Shown here: positions 37,519 to 45,876 of the stretch, piece by piece
Layout of the letters: each line of letters opens with the position of its first letter
Numbering within the stretch: position 1 is the stretch's first letter
Assembly: GCA_964498755.1 (NCBI GenBank)
Contig: CAZCIB010000002.1
Location: forward strand, 1-64,000
From: RZZS01 sp964498755
Lineage (GTDB): Bacteria; Pseudomonadota; Alphaproteobacteria; Micavibrionales; Micavibrionaceae
Length of the DNA: 64,000 nucleotides
Reading direction: 5' to 3'
Made by a program: the position numbers and the translations under genes
The notes under the pieces: model-generated
What the model was told of the DNA's origin: nothing
The model's input: only the letters and a program-made list of their open reading frames with translations
Databases searched by the model: none

Positions 37519-40500
37519 TTACAACTCCGCCACCTCAATCACGCCCCGCGCATGGCGTATAGCCTGCCGCGCCGCGGAAGAGAAATTCCATTTCCCGGGT
37601 ATCCGGATCAGGACGCATTCGCCATCGGGCGCGTCAACCATAATCGTCATGCGCAGAGATCCACGCCCCTCTGTTTGCAAAAGAGTCTGTAGCTGCGGCA
37701 GGCAGTCTTTTTCGGACACGTGAACGCGCACCTCTTCCAAGGTTCTCTCCAGTCGTCCGTCAAGGCGTTCGATGCTCTGGGCGGTAAAGCGAATCTGGTC
37801 TTCGCGCTGCTCCGCTGAAACATTGAGCAGCAGAGTCTGTCCCGTCTCCAGATAATCCCGCGCGGCGGCCAGCGTTTCGGAAAACGCGGTGACTTCAAAT
37901 ACGCCTGACGGATCGGAGACATGCAGGAAAGCGTATTTCTTGCCGGATTTTGCGGAGACTTTCTCCTGCTTTTTAATCAGCACGCCGGCCATTTTCACGG
38001 CCGCCGCATTTTTGTTGGCAAGCTCCTCGGCCACATCGGCCATCGTGTAAATATTCAAGCGCTTAAGTTGCTCGGCCTTTGTATCCAGAGGATGGGCGGA
38101 CAGATAGAACCCGACGGCCTCGAACTCGTACTGCAGCTTTTCAAGCGGGTCCCACGGCTGGGAGTCCGGGAGTTCAAGCGCGCCAGCGCTAACGCCGCTC
38201 TCCCCGCCGAACAGCGAGCTCTGGCCGCTCTCTCGCTCGTCGGCCAGGGCATGCGCGTGGGCGATCATGCGTTCAATGCCGTTAAAGACTCTCGCGCGGT
38301 TCGGCTCCAGCGAATCAAACGCGCCCGCATGCACGAGCCGCTCAAGCTGACGCTTGTTCAAAACTTTCGTATCAAGCCTTGAGGTCAGATCCTCAATAGA
38401 CTTGTAAGGCCCGTTTTGCGCGCGCTCCTCGACGAGCAGTCTCATCGCCTGCTCTCCTACGCCTTTCAGCGCGGCAAGCGCGTAGCGGATTTTGCCGTCC
38501 TCAACACTGAATTCGGCGCTGGACGCATTGACGTCCGGCGGCAGCAATTCTATGCCCTGCTCCAGCAGATCCTGCCGGAACACGCTGAGCTTGTCCGTGT
38601 TATGCAGATCGAGCGTCATCGACGCCGCCATGAACTCAACCGGGTGATTGGCCTTGAGCCAGGCCGTCCAGTAGGCGATCAGCGCGTAAGCCGCAGCGTG
38701 CGACTTGTTAAAGCCGTAACCGGCGAATTTCGCGAGCAGGTCAAAGATTTCATTGGCGCGCTTTTCATCTATGCCGCTATGCTCCTTCGCGCCCGCCACG
38801 AACTTCACGCGTTCGGCGTCCATGGCCTCCTTGATCTTTTTGCCCATCGCGCGCCGGAGCAAATCCGCGCCGCCGAGCGTGTACCCGGCAAGCTCCTGCG
38901 CGGCCTGCATGACCTGTTCCTGGTAGATCATGATGCCGTAGGTTTCCTCGAGATACGGCCTTAATTTCGGATGATGATAATCCGGCTCGCTGCGCCCTTC
39001 CTTGCACTCGATATAGAGCGGGATGTTATCCATCGGCCCCGGACGATAGAGCGCGACGAGCGCGATGATATCCTCAAACCGGTCGGGCTTGAGCTTGCGC
39101 AGCGTATCGCGCATGCCCGCGCTTTCCAGCTGGAACACGCCGGTCGTCTTCCCGTCCGTGAGAAGCTTGAAGGTATTGTCGTCATTAAACGGGATTTGCA
39201 GGTAATCCACGTCAATGCCTTTATCGGCGACAAGCTCGACGGCTTTCTGAATGACCGTCATGGTCTTAAGGCCGAGAAAGTCGAATTTCACGAGCCCCGC
39301 CTGTTCAACGTATTTCATGTTGAACTGCGTCACAGGCATGTCAGAGCGCGGATCGCGGTAAAGCGGCAGCAGTTCCTGCAACGGTCTGTCGCCGATCACG
39401 ACGCCCGCCGCGTGGGTCGAGGCGTGGCGGTAAAGGCCTTCAAGCTTGAGAGCGATATCAATCAGCTTGCGGCCCGTGTCGTCGCGCTCGCGCTCGGCGC
39501 GCAAATCCGCGTCCTGCGCAAGCGCCTCGCCCAAAGTCATGGGATTAGCCGGGTTGTTCGGGATCAGCTTGGCGATCCGGTCCACCTGACCGTAGGGCAT
39601 CTGCAAAACGCGCCCGACGTCGCGCACCACGGCCCGCGCCTGCAGTTTTCCGAACGTGATGATCTGCGCAACCTTGTCATGGCCGTATTTGTCCTGCACG
39701 TAGCGGATCACCTCATCGCGGCGGTCCTGACAAAAATCAACGTCGAAGTCGGGCATCGAGACCCGTTCCGGGTTCAGGAACCGCTCAAAGAGCAAATTAA
39801 ACGGCAGCGGATCAAGGTCCGTAATCTGCAGAGCCCAGGCGACGAGTGATCCTGCGCCGGACCCGCGCCCCGGCCCGACGGGAATATTCTGTTCCTTTGA
39901 CCATTTGATAAAGTCAGAGCAGATCAGGAAATAGCCCGGAAAACCCATCTTGATAATGACGTCCAGCTCGTAATTAAGGCGGTCCGTATAGGTTTTTATT
40001 TTTTCGTCCTGATCGCCGCCAATGACGAAATTCTCCAGACGCCATTTCAGGCCCGCATGCGCCTGCGCTTTCAGCTCCTCGACCTCGTCACGGCCCTCGC
40101 CCGTTTCAAAGGGCGGCAGGAGCGGATCAATCGGCTTCAGCAGGAAGTGACAACGCTGCGCGATAACGGACGCATTCTGAATTGCCTCTGGCAAATCCTG
40201 AAACAATTCAGACATTTCCGACGCGCTCTTAAAGTAATGCTGCGCCGTAACGCGGCGGCGGTCCTCTTCCGTGATATAGCGACCGTCCGCGATGCACAGC
40301 AGCGCGTCATGCGCCTCGGCCATGGCCTGTTTCGGGAAATAGGCGTTATTCGTTGCGACCAGCGGAACGTCGCATTTGTACGCAAGATCTATCAGGCGTC
40401 CTTCCGCGCGGTCCTGTTCCGGCCAGCCATGGCGCTGGATTTCGACGTAAAGCCTGTTGCCGAAAATCCGGTTTAGTCGCTCCAGAAACGTTTCAGCCTG

Positions 40501-40941
40501 CTCGTCCTGATGATGAAACAGAGGCCGGTACAAAACCCCGTTCACGCCGCCGGTCAGGCAAATCAGTCCCTCGTGATATTCCGAGAGCGTCTCCCATGAG
40601 GTATAGGGATCATGCGCCGGGTCGCCTTCCATGTAGGCTTTGCTGATGATCGCGCAAAGATTGCGGTAGCCCTGCTCGTTTTGAACGATCAAAACAATTT
40701 CATAGCGCTCTTCCGTTAAGGCCAGCTCGCAACCGAGTATCGGCTGTACGCCGTTTTTAACGGCCTCAAGCGAAAATTCCATCGCGCCGAAAAGGTTACC
40801 CGTATCCGTAATCGCGGCGGCGGGCATATTGTTCTGCTTGCAGAGCTTGACGAGCTGCTTGACCGGGATCGCGCCCTCGGCAAGCGAATACGCGCTGTGC
40901 GCGTGCAGGTGAACGAACGGAGCGTTTTCTGTTGAATCCAT
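37519..40941 (-). CDS. dnaE: DNA polymerase III alpha subunit
   Basis: DnaE is the replicative polymerase catalytic subunit. The 1140 residues begin with a PHP domain (HLHAHSAYSLAEGA, 12-25). The C-family polymerase palm follows with catalytic aspartates in PDFDVDFCQDRRDEV near residue 395-409, then the fingers and tandem HhH region. A C-terminal OB fold (about 985-1060) is next, and the little-finger/tau-binding tail ends VIEVAEL. Length and the full PHP-polymerase order point to DnaE1 rather than the error-prone DnaE2. The stop codon abuts hairpin element B. The gene is divergent from the REC-HPt gene. Confidence 0.97.
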   Translation of the reverse strand: MDSTENAPFVHLHAHSAYSLAEGAIPVKQLVKLCKQNNMPAAAITDTGNLFGAMEFSLEAVKNGVQPILGCELALTEERYEIVLIVQNEQGYRNLCAIISKAYMEGDPAHDPYTSWETLSEYHEGLICLTGGVNGVLYRPLFHHQDEQAETFLERLNRIFGNRLYVEIQRHGWPEQDRAEGRLIDLAYKCDVPLVATNNAYFPKQAMAEAHDALLCIADGRYITEEDRRRVTAQHYFKSASEMSELFQDLPEAIQNASVIAQRCHFLLKPIDPLLPPFETGEGRDEVEELKAQAHAGLKWRLENFVIGGDQDEKIKTYTDRLNYELDVIIKMGFPGYFLICSDFIKWSKEQNIPVGPGRGSGAGSLVAWALQITDLDPLPFNLLFERFLNPERVSMPDFDVDFCQDRRDEVIRYVQDKYGHDKVAQIITFGKLQARAVVRDVGRVLQMPYGQVDRIAKLIPNNPANPMTLGEALAQDADLRAERERDDTGRKLIDIALKLEGLYRHASTHAAGVVIGDRPLQELLPLYRDPRSDMPVTQFNMKYVEQAGLVKFDFLGLKTMTVIQKAVELVADKGIDVDYLQIPFNDDNTFKLLTDGKTTGVFQLESAGMRDTLRKLKPDRFEDIIALVALYRPGPMDNIPLYIECKEGRSEPDYHHPKLRPYLEETYGIMIYQEQVMQAAQELAGYTLGGADLLRRAMGKKIKEAMDAERVKFVAGAKEHSGIDEKRANEIFDLLAKFAGYGFNKSHAAAYALIAYWTAWLKANHPVEFMAASMTLDLHNTDKLSVFRQDLLEQGIELLPPDVNASSAEFSVEDGKIRYALAALKGVGEQAMRLLVEERAQNGPYKSIEDLTSRLDTKVLNKRQLERLVHAGAFDSLEPNRARVFNGIERMIAHAHALADERESGQSSLFGGESGVSAGALELPDSQPWDPLEKLQYEFEAVGFYLSAHPLDTKAEQLKRLNIYTMADVAEELANKNAAAVKMAGVLIKKQEKVSAKSGKKYAFLHVSDPSGVFEVTAFSETLAAARDYLETGQTLLLNVSAEQREDQIRFTAQSIERLDGRLERTLEEVRVHVSEKDCLPQLQTLLQTEGRGSLRMTIMVDAPDGECVLIRIPGKWNFSSAARQAIRHARGVIEVAEL

Positions 40942-41049
40942 GCCGGAAGTTTAGACAACTCCGCGCAACAAAGACCAGAAAATTCAAAAAATCGTCCATC
41001 GCAAATATTCGGCATTGATAAACTATAGATTGTAAAATAGTCTTTTCTA

Positions 41050-41823
41050 ATGAACAAAAAACAACCATATATACTGATCGCGGAAGACATGGAGGCTAAC
41101 ACCTACCTGTATGAAGAAGAGCTCAAAAGACTTGGCTGCCTGACGGACATTGCGGAAAATGGCGCGATTGCGACTGAAATGGCCGGAAATAATAAATACG
41201 ACCTGATCTTCATGGACATTAACATGCCGGTTATGGACGGTCCCGAGGCTCTCGCGAAAATTCGCGCATCAGGCGGCCCGAACACGGACACGCCGGTGAT
41301 TGCGCTGACGGGCGGCAATCTGAATATGCCGGAACAAGCGTCGGAAACATTTTCTGAATTTCTTACAAAGCCGGTTTCCTCGGAACAATTCAGCCTGATT
41401 CTCGATCAATGGCTTAACAGGAAGGCTGAAGCGCCGGCGTTAAAACCTGAGACTTCAAAAGACGACGGCGCCTTTGAGGTTATCGACGCGGAGTTTCTTT
41501 ATTCGGCTATCGGAACGACAAAGGACAAAATCGCCACCTTTGTCACGCTGGCCGTCAATGACGGAAAAAAATTCGTCAGGCAATGCAGGCAGAATCTGGA
41601 CAGCAAGGACTCTGAAAATCTGGCCCGTACCGCGCATGCGCTTAAATCCGTAGCCAGCCAGAGCGGGGCGAAGCCGCTCGAGAGACTGGCCAAACAGCTG
41701 GAAAATGCCGGGAAAAATGCGGATTTCAGCGATCAAACCCGGCAGGCCATGCAGGATTGCGAAACCGAGTTTGAACGGTATCGCCTGGCGCTCTACGATA
41801 TATTGCGCCGGAAGGTGAAATAA
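41050..41823 (+). CDS. response regulator fused to an HPt domain
   Basis: A 257-residue phosphorelay protein. The N-terminal receiver (about 7-122) has the acidic pair Glu12/Asp13, phospho-acceptor Asp56 in FMDINMP, Thr87 and Lys107. A linker (125-140) leads to a C-terminal histidine phosphotransfer domain (about 147-255) with His196 in TAHALKS. No kinase or DNA-binding domain is attached and no kinase gene is near, so it is an intermediate that must work with partners elsewhere. This REC-HPt layout resembles the tail of hybrid kinases that has become free. It is the only plus-strand gene between 21 and 55 kb. It converges with lolD, 8 bp away. Confidence 0.88.
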   Translation: MNKKQPYILIAEDMEANTYLYEEELKRLGCLTDIAENGAIATEMAGNNKYDLIFMDINMPVMDGPEALAKIRASGGPNTDTPVIALTGGNLNMPEQASETFSEFLTKPVSSEQFSLILDQWLNRKAEAPALKPETSKDDGAFEVIDAEFLYSAIGTTKDKIATFVTLAVNDGKKFVRQCRQNLDSKDSENLARTAHALKSVASQSGAKPLERLAKQLENAGKNADFSDQTRQAMQDCETEFERYRLALYDILRRKVK

Positions 41824-41831
41824 GCCGTTCT

Positions 41832-42512
41832 CTAATACGCGCTCACGCGCCCGTGCTTGAGCTCTAAAATCCGGTCCATGCGGTCGGCCAGATCCATGTT
41901 GTGAGTCGCCACAAGCGCGCCGATCTTGCGCGTCCTCACCTGTTCCAGAAGCTGATTGAACACGAAGTCGGACGTTTCGGGGTCGAGGTTCCCGGTCGGC
42001 TCGTCCGCCAGTATCAGTTTCGGGAAATTCGCCATGGCGCGCGCAATCGCCACGCGCTGCTGCTCTCCGCCGGAAAGCTGTGCAGGACGGTGATCCAGAC
42101 GCTTGAGCAGCCCCAGATCGGACAGCAAAAGCGTCGCCCTCTCGGCGGCGCGTTTTCTGGACCGCCCTGCGATCATCTGCGGAATGATCACGTTTTCCTT
42201 TGCGGAGAATTCGCCCTGAAGATAATGAAACTGGTAAATAAAGCCGAGCGTTTCGCGGCGCAGTTTCGTGCGCGCGTTGTCCGAGGCCTTTGAGACGTCC
42301 TGCCCCGCTATCGCGATCAGCCCGCTCGTCGGACGGTCAAGAAGGCCCGCGATCTGAAGCAGCGTCGATTTTCCCGATCCGCTCGGCCCCACAAGCGCGA
42401 CGATCTCCCCCGGCTCGATCTGCAGGTTCACGGCGTTCAGCACGTTCAGCGCCTTGCCGCCCTGGGTGTAGGTCTTCGTAATTTCCTTGAGGGTCAGAAG
42501 CGTATCACTCAT
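41832..42512 (-). CDS. lolD: lipoprotein-releasing system ATP-binding protein LolD
   Basis: LolD is the ATPase of the LolCDE complex, which extracts outer-membrane lipoproteins from the inner membrane and hands them to LolA. The 226 residues show Walker [10 protein letters not shown] (42-50), a Q-loop, signature [14 protein letters not shown] and Walker [13 protein letters not shown]. The start overlaps the lolC stop by eight bases. In this class a single LolC/E-type permease often serves as homodimer, consistent with one permease gene here. Confidence 0.95.
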   Translation of the reverse strand: MSDTLLTLKEITKTYTQGGKALNVLNAVNLQIEPGEIVALVGPSGSGKSTLLQIAGLLDRPTSGLIAIAGQDVSKASDNARTKLRRETLGFIYQFHYLQGEFSAKENVIIPQMIAGRSRKRAAERATLLLSDLGLLKRLDHRPAQLSGGEQQRVAIARAMANFPKLILADEPTGNLDPETSDFVFNQLLEQVRTRKIGALVATHNMDLADRMDRILELKHGRVSAY

Positions 42513-43752
42513 ACCTGAGAGCCTCCACCGGGTCCAGACGCGCCGCGCGGAAGGCCGGGTACAATGTCGCCAAAATAGAGAGCGTAAAGGCCATCGCGAC
42601 GACGGTCGTGACTTCCGTCCAGTCGACTTCGGCCGGGAGCTGCGAGAGGAAATAAATCTCGTCGGCGAACAGCTCCGTTCCCGTCAGCCCTTCAAGCCAC
42701 TGGCGGATCGCCTCGATATTCATCGAAAACGCGATCCCCGCCGCCGCGCCGACGAACGTGCCGAGAAAGCCGATGCTCGCGCCGGTGAGCATAAAAATCT
42801 TCAGCATGCTGGCACGGCTCGCGCCAAACGTACGCATGATCGCGATATCCCGGCCCTTGTCCTTCACCAGCATAATCATCGAGGAAATGATATTAAACGC
42901 CGCAACGAGAATGATCAGCGTCAAAATCAGGAACATCACGTTGCGCTCGACCTGAAGCGCGTTGAAAAAGCTCTTGTTCGAATCGCGCCAGTCATGAAGG
43001 CGGGCAAAGCCCTCAATCGCCCTTTCTATGCTGGCGCGGGTCTCGTCGATCCGGTTCGGGTCTTCGAGAAACACCTCCAGTTCCGTGACCGCGCCGTCCA
43101 GCCTGAAAAACGTCTGCGCGGCCTCAAGCGGCATAAAAATAAAGCCGTTATTATATTCGTACATGCCGACGTCAAATATGACGGCGACCGTATAGCGGCG
43201 CTGCGTCGGCATGGTGCCGAACGGCGTTGTTCTGGCTTTTGGTGAAATGAGGACGATTTCATCGCCGGGCAGGATTCGAAGTCTTTCGGCCATCGCTTTG
43301 CCGACCGCGATATTCGTGCCCTGAAAATCCGCAACGGAGCCGCGTTCGATCGAATTGTTCAGGATCGGCTTGGTACGGAAATCTTCCTGCGAAATCCCGC
43401 GCACGAGCGCGCCGGAGGCCGTATTATTGACGTTCATCAACACCTGGCTCTCGATTTGCGGGATGACGGTCTGTACGCCCGAAACTTTCGAAACCCGCTC
43501 CGCTAGGCTTTCATATTCCGCCAAGGGGCCGCTCGCGTAGATGTTCACATGCCCGTTCAGCCCCAGAATCCGCCCGATGAGCTCCTGCCGGAAGCCGTTC
43601 ATCACGCTCATGACGATGATCAGCGTCGCCACGCCCAGCAAAATCCCGAGAAAGGAAAACCCGGCGATGACCGAGACAAACCCTTCGGCCTTGCGCGCGC
43701 GCAAGTACCGGAATGCCATCATGCGTTCGAAGGGGGTGAAGATCACAATCAA
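42505..43752 (-). CDS. lolC: lipoprotein-releasing system permease LolC/LolE
   Basis: The transmembrane subunit of the lipoprotein exporter. In 415 residues a helix at about 22-48 (with GFVSVIAGFSFLGILLGVATL) is followed by a large periplasmic domain and three C-terminal helices of the FtsX-like permease domain (about 270-405). Start is at a TTG overlapping the proS stop (TTGA). A GTG six bases on is possible, as family members usually begin close to PFERMMAFRYLRAR. It is coupled to lolD by an 8-base overlap. Confidence 0.93.
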   Translation of the reverse strand: MIVIFTPFERMMAFRYLRARKAEGFVSVIAGFSFLGILLGVATLIIVMSVMNGFRQELIGRILGLNGHVNIYASGPLAEYESLAERVSKVSGVQTVIPQIESQVLMNVNNTASGALVRGISQEDFRTKPILNNSIERGSVADFQGTNIAVGKAMAERLRILPGDEIVLISPKARTTPFGTMPTQRRYTVAVIFDVGMYEYNNGFIFMPLEAAQTFFRLDGAVTELEVFLEDPNRIDETRASIERAIEGFARLHDWRDSNKSFFNALQVERNVMFLILTLIILVAAFNIISSMIMLVKDKGRDIAIMRTFGASRASMLKIFMLTGASIGFLGTFVGAAAGIAFSMNIEAIRQWLEGLTGTELFADEIYFLSQLPAEVDWTEVTTVVAMAFTLSILATLYPAFRAARLDPVEALRYE

Positions 43753-45203
43753 TAAGCCTTCCCAATCAGGACCTTTTGGCCTTCATCTTCGAACGGCAGG
43801 CAGCGGGAAGTGAGTTTATGCGTCTCTCTGACCTTTGCGTATGTCTGATCCTCCAGAACGGAGACAGGCGCGCGGACGAACCCAATACGCCCGCCTTTAT
43901 AAAAGGCGTCGATATCATCCGCGTTTGAAACATTATGCGTGTTTTCCGCGGCAAAGGCTTTCGCCTTGTTAAACAGGCTCATTTGAATGTCTTCAAGAAT
44001 ATCCCCGGCCTTGGCGCAAAATTCGTCGACGGAACAGGTCTCTTTCGAATCCTTGCCCAGATCACGGCGCACATGGGTCAGAGCGTCTTCTTCCATTTCG
44101 CGCATGCCGATCTCGACGCGCAAAGGCACGCCCTTCTTGATTGAGGCCCACATTTTATCGGGCGTCCTTGCGTCACTCTCGTCGATATGCACGCGTACGC
44201 GATTTTCCTTCAGTTTCTCCGCAACCCGAGCGCAGTACGTCAATAATATATCCCTGTCGCCATCATCACGTATGATCGGAATGATCGTCACTTGCGTCGG
44301 CGCGACGCGCGGCGGCATGATCATCCCGTCATCATCGGCATGGGTCATGATCATCCCGCCAATCAGGCGCGTAGATATGCCCCAGCTTGTGGTATGCGCG
44401 AAATGCTCCTGCCCGTCGCGCCCCTGAAAACGGATGCCGATGGTTTTTGCGAAATTTTGGCCCAGGTCATGGGACGTTCCGGCCTGCAATGCCTTGCCGT
44501 CCTGCATCATCGCCTCCATGGAGAACGTCGCGTTCGCGCCGGGAAAGCGCTCGTCTGGCGTCTTTTCGCCCTTCACCATCGGAATAGCCAGCCAGTTCTC
44601 GGCAAAATCCACATAAGCGTCCAGCATTTTAAGCGCGTCGGCCCGCGCTTCATCCGCCGTTTCAAAAGCGTTATGGCCTTCCTGCCAGAGAAATTCGCTG
44701 GTCCTTAAAAACATGCGCGTGCGCATTTCCCAGCGCATGATATTGCACCACTGGTTCAGCTTTAGAGGAAGATCGCGGTAGGACTGGATCCAGCGGCTCA
44801 TCGCGTCGCCGATAATGGTTTCCGATGTCGGACGGATCACAAAAGGCTCTTCCAGCTTCGCTGATTCCGCAGGCACGAGCCCGCCCTCGCCCATCTCAAG
44901 GCGATGATGCGTCACCACCGCGCATTCCTTGGCGAAGCCCTCCACATGCTCGGCTTCGCGGCTGATGAAACTCAGCGGAATCAACAAAGGAAAATAGGCG
45001 TTCTGGACTCCCAGCTCCTTGATCATGTCGTCAAAGACGCGCTGCATATTCTCCCACAGAGCATATCCATAAGGCTTGATAATCATGCAGCCGCGCACGG
45101 GGGAGTTCTCGGCCATATCGGCGGCGCGGATCACCTGCTGATACCACTCGGGAAAATCTTCCGCACGGGTCGGGGTGATGGCTGTTCTGGGTTTTGCGTT
45201 CAT
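43749..45203 (-). CDS. proS: prolyl-tRNA synthetase, archaeal/eukaryotic-like type
   Basis: A class II synthetase charging tRNA-Pro. The 484 residues start AEDFPEWYQQVIRAADMAEN and SPVRGCMIIKPYGYALWENMQ (14-33, 35-54). Further on are RPTSETI (124-130), motif 2 RTSEFLWQEGH (167-177) and a C-terminus that ends in Tyr. These features identify the short type without the editing insert, related to archaeal and eukaryotic ProRS (family I in TIGR00408 terms). The usual alphaproteobacterial enzyme begins quite differently (MRLSRFFLPT-like). The C-terminal zinc cysteines of archaeal forms are missing. The gene occupies the standard alphaproteobacterial proS position before lolC. Confidence 0.95.
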   Translation of the reverse strand: MNAKPRTAITPTRAEDFPEWYQQVIRAADMAENSPVRGCMIIKPYGYALWENMQRVFDDMIKELGVQNAYFPLLIPLSFISREAEHVEGFAKECAVVTHHRLEMGEGGLVPAESAKLEEPFVIRPTSETIIGDAMSRWIQSYRDLPLKLNQWCNIMRWEMRTRMFLRTSEFLWQEGHNAFETADEARADALKMLDAYVDFAENWLAIPMVKGEKTPDERFPGANATFSMEAMMQDGKALQAGTSHDLGQNFAKTIGIRFQGRDGQEHFAHTTSWGISTRLIGGMIMTHADDDGMIMPPRVAPTQVTIIPIIRDDGDRDILLTYCARVAEKLKENRVRVHIDESDARTPDKMWASIKKGVPLRVEIGMREMEEDALTHVRRDLGKDSKETCSVDEFCAKAGDILEDIQMSLFNKAKAFAAENTHNVSNADDIDAFYKGGRIGFVRAPVSVLEDQTYAKVRETHKLTSRCLPFEDEGQKVLIGKAY

Positions 45204-45211
45204 GTTTTATC

Positions 45212-45297
45212 AGAAGCGAGAAACTAAAAGCGAGAAGCGAGATTTTTTTGATTTCTGTCTCGTTTCTCGTTTCTTGTAACTCGCTTCTCCTTTCCTG
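45212..45297. repeat. tandem-unit hairpin element C (GCGAGAA family)
   Basis: The left arm is AGAAGCGAGAAACTAAAAGCGAGAAGCGAGA (45212-45242); the right arm has complementary TCTCGTTTCTCG/CTCGCTTCTC units (45258-45290). On the coding strand it begins one base after the stop codon of the upstream secreted-protein gene and ends nine bases before the proS ATG. It shares a 20-plus-base tract around GCGAGTTACAAGAAACGAG with element D. Confidence 0.8.
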
Positions 45298-45298
45298 A

Positions 45299-45874
45299 CT
45301 ATTCCGGAAAAGCACCGTATATCGTTTCCTCTTCTTTCACAAGAGGCTGCGGGTATTCGGGCGCGGGGACTTCGGCGAGCGGCGCGGGCTGAACAGGTTT
45401 TTGAGGCGCTACTACGACGGGCGCATTTGGCTGCGCGGCTTCAATGCCGCAATAATCAAACGCCTGCCCGGTCATGTCGGTCTCGTTCCAGAAGACGCGT
45501 CCGTCCTTTTTGATGCGGAAAAGGCCGAGATCGGGCTCCAGATCAACGCCCGCCGGGATATTCGCGCCGAAAAATTCCCGAAGATCGACCGTGAGCGGAA
45601 ACACGGTTTCGTCCGGAACGTCGAACGAGCTCGCCCGGATATCGGCGGGGCGCGCGGCGTTGGGCTTATAGGTCACGTCATCGCGCGGGATATGCTGCGT
45701 CAGAACTGTGCAAAACCCGTTGGGCTTGCGGGAACTTGCGGTGACGGTTTCGGCATTCGCTCCCTTATTACCCATCACCGTCATCCCGGCGAAAGCCGGG
45801 ATCCATAGGAAAACAGCCAATATCCAATGACAGTATGGATTCCGGTTTTCACCGGAATGACGTTTCAAAGACAT
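45299..45874 (-). CDS. hypothetical secreted protein with a REP-encoded N-terminus
   Basis: A 191-residue protein of unknown family. Residues 5-31 are read straight through an 84-bp REP element, giving a basic start, a hydrophobic stretch WILAVFLWIPAFAG (17-30) and an ANA motif at 39-41 that looks like a signal-peptidase site. The remaining 150 residues are polar, with a Pro/Val/Ala-rich tail. The ATG lies two bases after the rnj stop with AGGA just before it, so coupled translation through the repeat is plausible. Alternative ATGs at residues 31 and 34 would give a protein without signal. In many alphaproteobacteria another small membrane-protein gene occupies this rnj-proS gap. Confidence 0.65.
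   Translation of the reverse strand: MSLKRHSGENRNPYCHWILAVFLWIPAFAGMTVMGNKGANAETVTASSRKPNGFCTVLTQHIPRDDVTYKPNAARPADIRASSFDVPDETVFPLTVDLREFFGANIPAGVDLEPDLGLFRIKKDGRVFWNETDMTGQAFDYCGIEAAQPNAPVVVAPQKPVQPAPLAEVPAPEYPQPLVKEEETIYGAFPE
45779..45862. repeat. bipartite REP (BIME-like) element
   Basis: Two palindromes, ATCCCGGC-GAAA-GCCGGGAT (45783-45802) and ATTCCGGT-TTTC-ACCGGAAT (45839-45858), are arranged head to head. CGTCAT lies at one outer edge and ATGACG at the other. This matches the widespread proteobacterial 'GTCATYCCSGCGAAAGCSGGRATCCA' repeat. Here it lies inside an open reading frame. Confidence 0.85.
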
Positions 45875-45876
45875 TC

